Source of the DNA: Mesorhizobium sp. M2A.F.Ca.ET.046.03.2.1
Lineage (GTDB): Bacteria; Pseudomonadota; Alphaproteobacteria; Rhizobiales; Rhizobiaceae
Length of the DNA stretch: 64,000 nt
NCBI RefSeq assembly: GCF_003952425.1
Contig: NZ_CP034449.1
Location: 5,754,001-5,818,000, forward strand
Direction: 5' to 3'
Each line of letters starts with the position of its first letter. The first letter of the stretch is position 1. Shown piece after piece: positions 35,350 to 43,761 of this stretch. The notes under the pieces are model-generated. The model did no database searches and was not told the DNA's origin. It saw nothing but the letters and a program-made list of their open reading frames with translations. The position numbers and the translations under genes are program-made.

Positions 35350-36128
35350 GCAAGCTGCTGATCGAAGGCGTCTCGCGGACCTTTGCCGGGGTAGGGGGCG
35401 GGCAGCCGGTGCGGGCGCTGCAGCCGGTCGACCTCGCGGTCGCGGCGAATGACTTCATCACCATCCTTGGGCCATCCGGCTGCGGCAAGTCGACCTTGCT
35501 CAGGATCGTCGCCGGACTGGAGGCGCCGAGCACGGGCCGCGTGCTGCTCGACGGCAAGGCGGTCACAAGGCCGGGACCAGACCGCGGCATGGTGTTCCAA
35601 TCCTACACGCTGTTTCCCTGGCTGACGGTCGCCGAAAACATCGGTTTCGGCCTGCACGAGCAAGGCCGGCCCGAGCGCGAGCGCAACGAGATCGTCGCCT
35701 CCTATATCGATCTCGTCGGCCTGAAAGGCTTCGAGAGCCACTGGCCGAAACAGCTTTCGGGCGGCATGCAGCAGCGCACGGCAATTGCGCGGGCGCTGGC
35801 CAACGATCCCGAAATCCTGCTGCTCGACGAGCCGTTCGGTGCGCTCGACAACCAGACGCGCGGGTTGATGCAGGAATTGCTGCTCGGCATCTGGGAGCGG
35901 CGCAAGAAGACGGTGCTGTTCGTCACCCATGACATCGAAGAGGCGATCTTCATGGCGTCGCGGGTGATCGTGATGAGCGCCCGGCCCGGCCGCATCAAGT
36001 CGGACGTGCCAGTCGACCTGCCGCATCCGCGCCACTACACGCTGAAGACCAGCCCGGAATTCTCGGCGCTCAAGGCGCAGCTCACCGAAGACATCCGTAT
36101 CGAGGCGATGCGGACGGCGCAGGTGTAG
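35346..36128 (+). CDS. ABC transporter ATP-binding protein, NitT/TauT family
   Basis: The 260-residue ATPase has all the expected motifs: Walker A GPSGCGKST (about residues 42-50), Q-loop VFQSYTLFPW, signature LSGGMQQR, Walker B ILLLDEPFGALD and the switch histidine in VTHDIEEA. This is the SsuB/TauB class that powers uptake of nitrate, sulfonate or similar anions. The ATGA overlap with the permease supports one transporter unit. The gene ends at 36128, immediately abutting a small minus-strand ORF (convergent). Confidence 0.92.
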   Translation: MSKLLIEGVSRTFAGVGGGQPVRALQPVDLAVAANDFITILGPSGCGKSTLLRIVAGLEAPSTGRVLLDGKAVTRPGPDRGMVFQSYTLFPWLTVAENIGFGLHEQGRPERERNEIVASYIDLVGLKGFESHWPKQLSGGMQQRTAIARALANDPEILLLDEPFGALDNQTRGLMQELLLGIWERRKKTVLFVTHDIEEAIFMASRVIVMSARPGRIKSDVPVDLPHPRHYTLKTSPEFSALKAQLTEDIRIEAMRTAQV

Positions 36129-36311
36129 TCAGTTCGACACATACTGGATCGGGTCGGGAAAAATGCTTGGCTCGTTCAAGAGACGTTTTAGCCGTGGAAG
36201 ATCACGGACGGGAGCTTCCAGAGTCGCCATGAACGCAGCCCATTTCTCCGCGTCGAGACCGAAGCTGCGCCGGTCGGCCAGATTGTCGAATTGAGTCGCT
36301 CTCGTGGTCAT
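36129..36311 (-). CDS. DUF1778 (TacA-like) antitoxin C-terminal fragment
   Basis: The 60-residue ORF reads LADRRSFGLDAEKWAAFMATL, then EAP, then RLKRLLNEPSIF. That resembles the C-terminal toxin-neutralising half of DUF1778 antitoxins (F-x-L-D-x-x-x-W-x-x-F-x-x-x-L-x-x-P). The N-terminal ribbon-helix-helix DNA-binding half is missing and no GNAT toxin gene is next to it. It starts 12 nt after the stop of the GlxA-type regulator gene on the same strand. It is probably a remnant, or a small protein that has kept only the neutralising segment. Confidence 0.55.
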   Translation of the reverse strand: MTTRATQFDNLADRRSFGLDAEKWAAFMATLEAPVRDLPRLKRLLNEPSIFPDPIQYVSN

Positions 36312-36322
36312 GTGACACCTGA

Positions 36323-37324
36323 TCAAGCCGCCAGCAATTGCTTGCGGTCGACGCGCTCCTGCTGCGGCGAGCGGGCATAGAGTTCGCGGTAGCATTTGGA
36401 GAAATGCGAGGCGGAAACGAAGCCGCATGCGACTGCCACTTCGACCACCGGCAGCGACGACTGGATGAGCAGATGCCTGGCGCGGTCGAGCCGGATCTCC
36501 AGATAGTAGCGGGCGGGCGACCGGCCCATCTCGGTGCGGAACAGGCGCTCGATCTGCCGGCGCGACAGATCGACATGGTCGGCGATCTCGATCAGCGACA
36601 GCGGTTCGGAGAGGTTCGCCTCCATCAACTCGATGATGGTGAGCACCTTGGAATTTTGAACGCCGAGGCGGGCACGCAGCGGCAGGCGCTGGCGATCGGT
36701 CGGACTGCGCACGCGGTCGGTCAGCACCTGCTCGCAGACGCGGTTGACCAGGCTCTCGTCGAAATCATCGCCGATCAGCTTCAGCATCATGTCGAGCGCG
36801 GCGGTGCCGCCGGCGCAGGTGTAGACATTCTGGTCGATTTCGAAGAGGTCGGCGAAGACATTGGCTTTCGGGAAGGCCTCGGAGAAGCCCGGCAGGTTTT
36901 CCCAATGAATTGCGCAGCGCTTGTTGGACAGCAGGCCCGCGGCGGCCAGGATATGCGCGCCGGTGCACAGGCCGCCGACGGCGACGCCGCGATTATACTC
37001 TTCGCGCAGCCAGGCGAACGCCGATTTGTTGTGGTAGCGCTCGACATTGATGCCGCTGCAGACGATCGCCATGTTCGGCCGGTCCGGCCCGGCCATCTTC
37101 CTGCGCTCCTCCTCCAGCGAGGTGTTGACGGCACATTCGACGCCGTTCGAGGCGCGAACCGGTTTGCCGTCGATGCTCGCCAGGCGCCAGCTATAGGCCT
37201 CATAGCCGAGCATCCGGTTGGCCGAGCGAAGCGGATCGAGCGCCGTCGCGAAGGCGATCATGGTGAAGTCGGGAACGAGGAAGAATACAAACGATCTCTT
37301 GATCGGGTGCTTTACGGCATTCAC
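36323..37324 (-). CDS. GlxA family transcriptional regulator, GbdR-like
   Basis: The 333-residue activator has an N-terminal DJ-1/PfpI amidotransferase-like sensory domain (about residues 10-190, with GGLCTGAHILAAAGLL around the nucleophile-elbow position) and a C-terminal AraC HTH pair (about 225-325, with LSLIEIADHVDLSRRQIERL). This is the architecture of GbdR, which in pseudomonads senses glycine betaine and dimethylglycine and switches on their catabolism. The surrounding betaine/sarcosine genes make the same role likely here, though carnitine or arginine regulators share the fold. A TTTGCGAC palindrome at 37431-37452 lies upstream. Confidence 0.85.
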   Translation of the reverse strand: MNAVKHPIKRSFVFFLVPDFTMIAFATALDPLRSANRMLGYEAYSWRLASIDGKPVRASNGVECAVNTSLEEERRKMAGPDRPNMAIVCSGINVERYHNKSAFAWLREEYNRGVAVGGLCTGAHILAAAGLLSNKRCAIHWENLPGFSEAFPKANVFADLFEIDQNVYTCAGGTAALDMMLKLIGDDFDESLVNRVCEQVLTDRVRSPTDRQRLPLRARLGVQNSKVLTIIELMEANLSEPLSLIEIADHVDLSRRQIERLFRTEMGRSPARYYLEIRLDRARHLLIQSSLPVVEVAVACGFVSASHFSKCYRELYARSPQQERVDRKQLLAA

Positions 37325-37430
37325 GGTGAAACCTCACGCAGCCATGACGCGAACAGGATGTCGCGAACAGCATAGCGACAACAGGAAAAACCATTCCTGT
37401 CAATCGGGTAGGCGGCTAAGTGAAGATTAA

Positions 37431-37452
37431 ATTTGCGACACGAGTCGCAAAT
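37431..37452. promoter_or_regulatory. Palindrome ATTTGCGAC / GTCGCAAAT upstream of the GlxA-type regulator
   Basis: Two perfect 9-bp arms are separated by 4 nt, 107 nt upstream of the regulator's start codon. The 9-mer ATTTGCGAC recurs at 37848-37856 and at 51178-51186 (the corrinoid protein/mttB promoter region). It is a candidate binding site, possibly for this regulator itself. Confidence 0.5.
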
Positions 37453-37572
37453 GGGCAATAGGTGCAACCGCAGGGCGTCGCTGCACCGACGACAAGTGGC
37501 AATACCGAAATGAAAACGCCGCCACGGCAAGCCGGGCGGCGTTTGAATTCAGCTAATCGGTACTGGATTGTC

Positions 37573-37707
37573 TCAGGCAACGAAGCCGAGACGAGCAGCG
37601 GCCACGGCGCCGGTCTGGCCGGGCATGGTCTTGGCGAGACGCTGACGCTCCAGAGCGGTCGTCAGGTTCACTTCGCGGCGGGCAAACAGGCGGGCAAAGA
37701 GCTTCAT
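37573..37707 (-). CDS. Small basic protein, 44 residues, unknown function
   Basis: The frame from ATG 37707 encodes M-K-L-F-A-R-L-F-A-R-R-E-V at its start and ends G-F-V-A. GGAG lies 6 nt before that ATG. Three tandem ATGs (37713, 37710, 37707) are in frame, and the spacing favours the last. I know similar short proteins beside DUF1127 genes in rhizobia, but they have no named domain. The N-terminus is an amphipathic basic helix. ATTTGCGAC at 37848 lies about 140 nt upstream. Confidence 0.6.
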   Translation of the reverse strand: MKLFARLFARREVNLTTALERQRLAKTMPGQTGAVAAARLGFVA

Positions 37708-38058
37708 CATCATCTCCATTTGGTTGCTCAGACGGGTCGCCTTCGCTTGATGGAGTGGGGCAGCTCGTTTTTGCTGGCGCCGATATAGGCTCGCTTCGGC
37801 AAAAACTAAATCGCAAAAACGAAGCGCTTGATATGAAAAGCGACACGATTTGCGACATTTTTGGGCAACGTGCTCACAATTTCCTATTATTTACAGTGCT
37901 TTACCTGGCCTGTTAACCCGTTATGCGAGTGGTTCATATGCGTCATGCAGCGGCGGCATGGCTGTAAAAGTCGTTTGATGCAAACAAAAAGGCCTAAAAC
38001 AAACAAAAAGGCCTGCCGAGCTGACGCGGCAGGCCTTCAGATCTCCATACACACGTGA
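37708..38058. other. 351-bp gene-free region between two small-protein genes
   Basis: It is AT-richer than its surroundings. It contains an ATTTGCGAC motif at 37848-37856, a direct repeat of CAAACAAAAAGGCCT (from 37981 and again from about 38000), and the DUF1127 gene's terminator at 38008-38037. No convincing ORF or structured RNA was seen. The promoter of the 44-residue protein gene must lie here. Confidence 0.6.
38003..38037 (-). terminator. Rho-independent terminator of the DUF1127 gene
   Basis: On the minus strand AAGGCCTGCCG pairs with CGGCAGGCCTT (11-bp perfect stem, 38008-38018 and 38027-38037, loop 8 nt). TTTTTG follows. It lies 22 nt past the stop codon at 38059. Confidence 0.82.
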
Positions 38059-38244
38059 TTACTTCGCTCCGGCCCAGCTTCCGACACCGTGGCGCAAGCC
38101 GGTCTTTACGTCGGCTGCTTCCGGCCAGCCGATATCCTTCTGCAGTTCGATCGGCAGCGCATGGATGGCGCGTTCGGTCTGATAGCGGGCGCGGGCCGCG
38201 CTGAATTCGGTCGCAAGCCGACCGATGGACGACAGGATAGACAT
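38059..38244 (-). CDS. DUF1127 domain protein
   Basis: The 61-residue protein carries the DUF1127 core: an N-terminal basic amphipathic helix and then ERAIHALPIELQKDIGWP, which matches the family's L-x-x-L-x-x-x-L-x-x-D-I-G pattern. DUF1127 proteins are short, often stress-regulated. In other alphaproteobacteria some have been linked to RNA turnover and to phosphate or carbon metabolism. A strong terminator follows. It is transcribed away from the LysR gene at 38464. Confidence 0.85.
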   Translation of the reverse strand: MSILSSIGRLATEFSAARARYQTERAIHALPIELQKDIGWPEAADVKTGLRHGVGSWAGAK

Positions 38245-38463
38245 TTCTTTCTCCTCTATGCGGGCAGGGAGGCGCCCGTCACTGCGTTAAGTCAGGTCTG
38301 TTTCAGCTTCATTTCATGTCGATTGCAGGACTGTGTCAGGGTCGTCTCATGGCTGCTTTTGGCAGCATCCTGCATCGATTGAGTTGACTATGCGCCCGGA
38401 CTGATGTTCAATCAAACGAAATGGAATGATGGATTGCATCAGAAAAATTGAAGGTCGGCTCCC

Positions 38464-39363
38464 ATGAACGCCCCGCTCAATCACCCTTTGCCGCTGCTTG
38501 ACCTCGATGTGCTGCGCACCTTCGTGGCGATCGCCGAGACTGGCTCCTTCACCACCGCCGCCAACGCGGTGTTCCGCACCCCGTCGGCCGTCTCCATGCA
38601 GATCAAGAAGCTGGAAGATATTCTCGGCCGTTCCGTCTTCGCGCGCGATGCGCGTTCGGTGACGCTGACGACGGATGGCGAGATGCTGCTCGGCTATGCC
38701 CGCCGGCTTTTGTCGATCAACCGCGAGGTGGTGTCGAAGTTCATCATCCCCGACATTGTCGGCGTGGTGCGGCTTGGGTCCCCGGACGACTATGGCGAGC
38801 GCGTGCTGCCGCATGTGCTGAAGCGCTTTGCGCAGTCGCATCCCTCGATCGCCGTCGACGTCACCATCGACCAGAGCATCAATCTGCGCCGGCGCATGGA
38901 CGACCGCGCGCTCGACATCACGCTGCTCACAAATTCCTACAAGACCAGTGCCGTCGGCGCGGAGGTTCTGCTGACCGAGCCCATCGTCTGGGCGGGCGCC
39001 AAGGGCGGCTGCGCGCATCTGCGCGAACCTTTGCCGGTGTCGCTGTGGGAGGAGGGCTGCGCCTGGCGGGCCGGCGCGCTCGAAGCGCTCGGACGCGAGG
39101 GCCGCAACTATCGCATCGCTTATATGAGCGCCCACACGGCCGGCCAGCGCGCCGCAATCATGGCCGACCTTGCGGTGGCGCCGCTGCCGAAATCCTTCCT
39201 CGGCGACGAGATGGTCTCGCTGGGCGCCAAGGACGGCATGCCCGAGATCGGCACCTACAATCTCGCCATGGTGGTGGCGCCCGACGCCAGCGCGCCGGTG
39301 AAGGCCGTGGCCGACCATATCCGGGCGACGTTCGAACTGTTCCGCGAAACCGGCAAGTTCTGA
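38464..39363 (+). CDS. LysR family transcriptional regulator
   Basis: The 299-residue protein has an N-terminal winged HTH (about residues 14-73, with LRTFVAIAETGSFTTAANAV and SAVSMQIKKLE) and a C-terminal periplasmic-binding-protein-like effector domain (about 100-295, with GVVRLGSPDDYGERVLP). No metabolic operon adjoins it. The 219 bp upstream separate it from the divergent DUF1127 gene, which is a possible target. The effector is unknown. Confidence 0.9.
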   Translation: MNAPLNHPLPLLDLDVLRTFVAIAETGSFTTAANAVFRTPSAVSMQIKKLEDILGRSVFARDARSVTLTTDGEMLLGYARRLLSINREVVSKFIIPDIVGVVRLGSPDDYGERVLPHVLKRFAQSHPSIAVDVTIDQSINLRRRMDDRALDITLLTNSYKTSAVGAEVLLTEPIVWAGAKGGCAHLREPLPVSLWEEGCAWRAGALEALGREGRNYRIAYMSAHTAGQRAAIMADLAVAPLPKSFLGDEMVSLGAKDGMPEIGTYNLAMVVAPDASAPVKAVADHIRATFELFRETGKF

Positions 39364-39371
39364 CGAACGTG

Positions 39372-39710
39372 ATGGACCGATTTTCGGTGCTCAGCGACCT
39401 CGTTGCGTTCGCAAAGCCGATTGAGCGGCTGACCGACATGATTGACGAGCTTGGCTGGTCGGATACGCCGATCGTTGTCCTTAGCGCCGATCACATAGCG
39501 AGGACGCTCCGTCGCTTTCTCACGGGGGAGCTAGCCGCGTCCGACGTGGAGGAATGGGCAAATCTGATCGAACTCAGGGACGATATCGGCTACCACCCCG
39601 ATCGAAGCGATGAAATCGCCGATGCGATCTTCGTACTCGCAAATCCGGTCATCAACGGAACTCTTGATAGGCCCTTGGCCGACGAGTCGACCGTCTCCCT
39701 TTCGGCTTGA
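39372..39710 (+). CDS. Conserved hypothetical protein, 112 residues
   Basis: ATG 39372 starts 8 nt after the LysR stop. The protein is acidic and probably all-helical, with DHIARTLRRFLTGELAASDV, EEWANLIELRDDIG and then IFVLANPVING. I recall this pattern (R-F-L-x-G-E-L ... E-E-W-A-N ... D-D-I-G ... I-F-x-L-A-N-P) in short uncharacterised proteobacterial proteins, some near immunity or toxin genes. Its last 121 bp overlap the 3' end of the opposite-strand hydrolase gene. No function is assigned. Confidence 0.65.
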   Translation: MDRFSVLSDLVAFAKPIERLTDMIDELGWSDTPIVVLSADHIARTLRRFLTGELAASDVEEWANLIELRDDIGYHPDRSDEIADAIFVLANPVINGTLDRPLADESTVSLSA

Positions 39711-40606
39711 CCGCGGGCTTCATCCCTCAGGAACGATACGATGCTGTCGCGCGCGCGGCGCGCTTCCGGCATCTCGATCAGCGGCCAGACGTGGAACATG
39801 CCCTCCTCGTAGACCACGTCCACCTCCACGCCGGCAGCCCGCGCCCGTTCGGCGAAGATGAGATTGTCTGGTGTCAGCATGTCGCGTGAGCCGGTCAGCA
39901 GCAGCGTTTTCGGCAGCAGGGACAAGTCGCCGTAAAGCGGGCTGATGTGCCAGTCTTTGCGGTCGAAACCGGCGCTGTAGAGCCGCACCGCTTCCAGCCC
40001 ACCCGGAATGCCCAGCCAAGGATCCTGGCGCTCGGCCTCGAAGACTTCAGGATTTGCAAGCGAAACGTCGAGGCCGGGCGAGATCAGCACATGGCGCGAC
40101 GGCGAGGGCAGGCCCTCCTTGGCCGCCATCATGGTCAGCACGACGGCCATGTTGCCGCCGGCGGAATCGCCCATGAAGACGATGTCCTCCGAGTCGGTCC
40201 TTTCGAGCATGTGCCGGTAGACGTCGCCGACCATGCCGAACATGTCGTGGAAATCGTGCTCGGGCGCGATCGGGTAGATCGGCACGGTGATTCCGAAACC
40301 GAGACGCTCGGCCATCTCGGCGATCAGCCCCCAGTGGTAGGAGGTGATCTGAAAAACATAGGCGCCGCCATGCAGGTAAAGTATGCGCCGGCGTTCGCCC
40401 GCCTTCGGCGCGATCTCATAGACGGGAAAGCCGTCGATCTCGGTCTCGGTTATGTCCAGCCGCGCCTTGAGCAAGGCCGGCGGATGATGGTCCTCGGTCT
40501 TGCGGGCATAGGCGATCCAGCGCTGCAGGTTCTCGGGGCTGGAAAACGCCTTCTTGCGGCTGTGCCGCAGTACGAACGAAACGAGGTGGCTTTTCAAACT
40601 GGGCAT
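39590..40606 (-). CDS. Alpha/beta hydrolase fold-3 (HSL-like esterase)
   Basis: The 338-residue protein is of the hormone-sensitive lipase type. It has the oxyanion motif LYLHGGAYVF, the nucleophile elbow GDSAGGN, the acid residue region SRDMLTPDN and the catalytic histidine in EEGMFHVWPL. Substrates are usually short acyl esters. ATG 40606 begins a normal N-terminus; the open frame to 40744 is unlikely to be coding. The fold should end around FLRDEA, but about 40 more residues follow with no family resemblance, and they overlap the convergent 39372-39710 gene. That suggests the original stop was lost. Confidence 0.85.
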   Translation of the reverse strand: MPSLKSHLVSFVLRHSRKKAFSSPENLQRWIAYARKTEDHHPPALLKARLDITETEIDGFPVYEIAPKAGERRRILYLHGGAYVFQITSYHWGLIAEMAERLGFGITVPIYPIAPEHDFHDMFGMVGDVYRHMLERTDSEDIVFMGDSAGGNMAVVLTMMAAKEGLPSPSRHVLISPGLDVSLANPEVFEAERQDPWLGIPGGLEAVRLYSAGFDRKDWHISPLYGDLSLLPKTLLLTGSRDMLTPDNLIFAERARAAGVEVDVVYEEGMFHVWPLIEMPEARRARDSIVSFLRDEARGQAERETVDSSAKGLSRVPLMTGFASTKIASAISSLRSGW

Positions 40607-40803
40607 GCGGATACACGGATCTCGGCAGAGCCGACTAAGAGAATTCCCCCCGCTTTTCGAAGATCGTACCGCAGTTAAAAATGTCAAGGATTCACGCTGG
40701 CACATCGGCGTGATCCGGTGGTGCCGGTTTCCCTGTCTACGCAATTACGGAGGGCTATGGCGAAGTCGACGAGCCAGTCGCTGCGCGCTTTCCCTGGAAT
40801 TGC

Positions 40804-40914
40804 TTAGCGCCGCTTCGGCAGCAGCGCGGCGCGCAGCTTGTTGTCGCCCGCCGCCGGAGCCGCATCGCGGCCCCGGCGCTTGCCGAGCAGCTTGCATTTG
40901 TCGGCGAAGGTCAT
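40804..40914 (-). CDS. Very small basic ORF coupled to a DUF1127 gene
   Basis: A 36-residue ORF (MTFADKCKLLGKRRGRD...) begins at ATG 40914 and overlaps the stop of the DUF1127 gene as TGATG, the arrangement of a translationally coupled pair. It is strongly basic (nine K/R). I do not recognise it. The overlap is the main reason to list it; it could be chance. Confidence 0.35.
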   Translation of the reverse strand: MTFADKCKLLGKRRGRDAAPAAGDNKLRAALLPKRR

Positions 40915-41099
40915 CAGCGCGGCGTGCCCAGGAGCAGCTTGTGCAGTGCTGCCTGAGGATCGCTCGGCGGCGAGGCCGGCCAGCCGATATCCTTCTGGAC
41001 ATGCGCCGGCAGATCGTTGAGCGCGCGGATCGCCTTGTTCCTGGCATGAGCCTGCCTGATGGTGACACCGAAGCGGCTGAGATTTCCGAACATTGACAT
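40914..41099 (-). CDS. DUF1127 domain protein
   Basis: The 61-residue protein has ARNKAIRALNDLPAHVQKDI, then GWP, the DUF1127 core, after a short N-terminal helix. It is the second DUF1127 protein in the window and shares the D-I-G-W-P signature with the 38059-38244 protein. GGGAG lies about 7 nt before ATG 41099. It sits downstream of the corrinoid reactivase gene on the same strand but 183 nt away, so is probably transcribed separately. Confidence 0.82.
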   Translation of the reverse strand: MSMFGNLSRFGVTIRQAHARNKAIRALNDLPAHVQKDIGWPASPPSDPQAALHKLLLGTPR

Positions 41100-41282
41100 T
41101 TTCTTCTCCCTTGAAGACCAGCGGCGGCCGCGAATGATCCCCGGCCGCCATGCGATGGCCGCTAAATGCGTCACGCCTGTATCGGGTCGATTTCGCGAGA
41201 ACAGCGCTTCGGTTTCCGGATCGCGCGGATTCGGAAACATTTGCATGCAAATGAAGTTGAAGTGTTGGAGGCGGAAAGAAGC

Positions 41283-43309
41283 CTACGCGCGGCCCCGCCG
41301 TGCCGCGCGCTCCTCGCGTGAGCGCCGGCGCGGGGTGGCGTCGCCTGCGGCGCCGTCCTCGCTCATTGCCTTGCGCGGCGGCAGCTTCACCGCGGCGGCC
41401 AGCTTGGGGAAGGGGTCGACCTTGTTCGGCAGCGCCATGGCGTAGACGAAGTGCTCCTGGAATTTCGGTTCCAGCGCCGTCTCGATCTTCTCGATCCTGC
41501 TCACCGTCTCTTCGATCTCGCGACGGTAGCCACGGTTCAAGAGCGCCATGCGCGCGCCGGCGCCGGCGGCGTTGCCGACGGCCGAGACCTTGTCGAGGTC
41601 GCAGTCCGGGATCAGGCCAAGGACCATGGCGTATTTCGGATCGATGAAGGAGCCGAAGGCGCCGGCGAGATGGATGCGGTCGACATGATCGGTGTGCTGC
41701 TTTTCCATCAACAGCTTGGTGCCGGCATAGAGCGCCGCCTTGGCAAGCTGGATGGCGCGGACGTCGTTCTGGGTGATGGTGATCTTCGGCTCGCCTTCCT
41801 TCAGCACATAGGAGAAGGTGCGGCCGTTGGCCACGATGCGCGGCGAGCGCGCCGAAAGCGACCCGTCGACGACGCCGTCCTCCGAAATGATGCCGGACAG
41901 ATACATCTCGGCGATCACCTCGATGATGCCGGAGCCGCAAATGCCGGTGACGCCGGTCGCCTGCACGCTTTCGGCGAAGCCCGGCTGATCCGACCACAGT
42001 TCCGAGCCGATGACGCGGTAGCGCGGCTCCAATGTGACGGGATCGATGCGCACGCGCTCGATGGCGCCGGGCGCGGCGCGCTGCCCGCCGGAGATTTCCG
42101 CGCCCTCGAAGGCCGGGCCGGTGGGAGAGGAGGCCGCGACCACGCGCGTACGGTTGCCCAGCACGATCTCGGCGTTGGTGCCGACGTCGACGATCAGCAT
42201 CATCTCGTCCTGGCGATGCGGGCCTTCCGACAGCGTGACGGCGGCGGCATCGGCGCCGACATGGCCGGCGATGCAAGGCAGCATGTAGAGGCGGGCGCCC
42301 TGGTTGAGCTTCAAGCCAATGTCGGAGGCCTTGATGCGCACCGCGCCGGAGACGGCGAGCGCGAAGGGCGCACCGCCGAGTTCGGTCGGATCGATGCCGA
42401 GGAAGAGGTGATGCATGATCGGATTGCCGACGAAGACGGAATCCAGAATGTCCGCGCGCTGGACGTTGCCTTCGGCGCAGACCTTGTCGACCAGGCTGGA
42501 AATGGCCTCGCGCACGGCAACCGTCATGCCCTCGCGGCCGTCCGGATTCATCATCACATAGGAGACGCGGCTCATCAGATCCTCGCCGAAGCGGATCTGC
42601 GGATTGGAGGTGCCGGAGGACGCAGCGACGCGGCCCGACAGCAGCGACACCAGATGCATGGCAATGGTGGTCGAGCCGATGTCGCAGGCAAGGCCGTAGG
42701 CCTCGTTCTTCAGGCCCGGCCACAGCGCGATGACGCGTGCGATGTCGCTGTCGGCATCCTTGTGGATGGCGGCCGTCGCGGTCCAGTTGCCCTTGCGCAG
42801 GATGCCTTGCACCTGCGGCAGCAGATAGAAATCGAATTCCAGGTTTTTAAGCCCCAGTCTTTCATCAGGGCGATCTTGAGCCGGTCGAGGTCGCCGAGCG
42901 GCTTGTGCATGTCGGGCTCTTCGATCTCGACATAGCACATGCGGATCGCCGTATCGCGGGCGATCACCCTGGTGTCGGCGTCCTTGCGGATGGTCTGGGC
43001 GTTGATGACCGTGTCCTGCGGTACATCGATGACGAGGTCGCCGAGAATCTGCGCCGAGCAGGAGAGGCGGCGCCGCTCGGGCAGGCCGCGCACGCGCTCG
43101 TAGCGCTCTTCCTTGGCGCCCTTGGGCGAGATGTGGTCGTTGGACGAGATGATCTTGTGCTTGGCGAAATTGCCTTCCTGCACTTCGATCTGGCAGCGCC
43201 CGCAGGTGGCGCGGCCGCCGCACACGCTTTCGACATAGACGCCGAGCTGACGCGCCGCATCGAGCACCGGCGTGCCGACCGGGAACCGGCCGCGCTTGCC
43301 CGACGGCAT
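41283..43309 (-). pseudogene. Corrinoid-protein reductive activase (RACo/RamA-like, ASKHA), frameshifted
   Basis: The first frame (from ATG 43309) gives a 2Fe-2S ferredoxin domain with VCGGRATCGRCQIEV and a later RLSC, then a linker. At the A-run 42844-42848 the expected protein moves into the -1 frame, giving KDWGLK then NLEFDFYLLPQVQG. That frame continues through the ASKHA ATPase (LACDIGSTTIAMHLV and LIVDVGTNAEIVLGN, GAFGSFIDPKYA) to 41283. One added A restores a single chain of about 675 residues. RACo-type proteins use ATP and an electron donor to rescue oxidised Co(II) corrinoid to Co(I). The C-terminus is Arg-rich (PRRRSREERAARRGRA). It may be a real deletion, a homopolymer sequencing error, or recoding at TTAAAAA. 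Confidence 0.85.
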
Positions 43310-43439
43310 GAACAGGACGAGCGGATCGGTGATGTTGGGGGAGGATTCATGCTGGCACGCGTCTCGATGGCAATTGCCGATGCCGTATAACGGATCGTTC
43401 TACTATTGGGCGGAGAGTCCGTTGGTCCAGGGGCCAACC

Positions 43440-43682
43440 ATGTCGGATCTGCTGCTCTCCGCCATCTTCACCGCGTTCACCATGGTGCGCGTGATCAAAG
43501 GCTCGTGGCTGCGCAATCCCCAGTACCTCGCCACAGGGATTGTCGGCGCGGCCGTCGGAACCCTGGTGCTGCACGCCTACTGGCCCGCCTATGACGATGA
43601 TTTCATCGTCGGCGGCGTCACGGGCATCTTCGGGTCGTGGGCGGGCATGGCGTTGTTCGACGCCATAGTGGGTATGGCCTGA
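43440..43682 (+). CDS. Small membrane protein, unknown function
   Basis: The 80-residue ORF from ATG 43440 has hydrophobic segments at about residues 3-16, 31-46 and 56-78. It has no recognisable domain. A G-rich stretch precedes the start. It is divergent from the reactivase gene (131 bp between the starts) and convergent with the folate methyltransferase gene. Coding is plausible from the length of hydrophobic segments and the clean start, but is not certain. Confidence 0.5.
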   Translation: MSDLLLSAIFTAFTMVRVIKGSWLRNPQYLATGIVGAAVGTLVLHAYWPAYDDDFIVGGVTGIFGSWAGMALFDAIVGMA

Positions 43683-43761
43683 ACGCAAAGCAGAGCTGTC
43701 CGAACGCATCCGCGATGCGATCGGACCAGCGTTGTTTGCGGTGCGGCCCACGATTGCGCGC

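Noticed and set aside
37981..38020. Short CRISPR-like array (repeated CAAACAAAAAGGCCT)
   Set aside because: Only two units with almost no spacer; the second runs into a terminator hairpin.
38380..38463. LysR operator palindrome
   Set aside because: TGATGTTCAATC and GATTGCATCA look related but need a gap to align; too weak to list as a site.
42840..42852. Classical programmed -1 frameshift heptamer in the reactivase gene
   Set aside because: The site is C-TTA-AAA-A, not a perfect X-XXY-YYZ heptamer, and no clear downstream pseudoknot was noticed. Kept only as one of three explanations.
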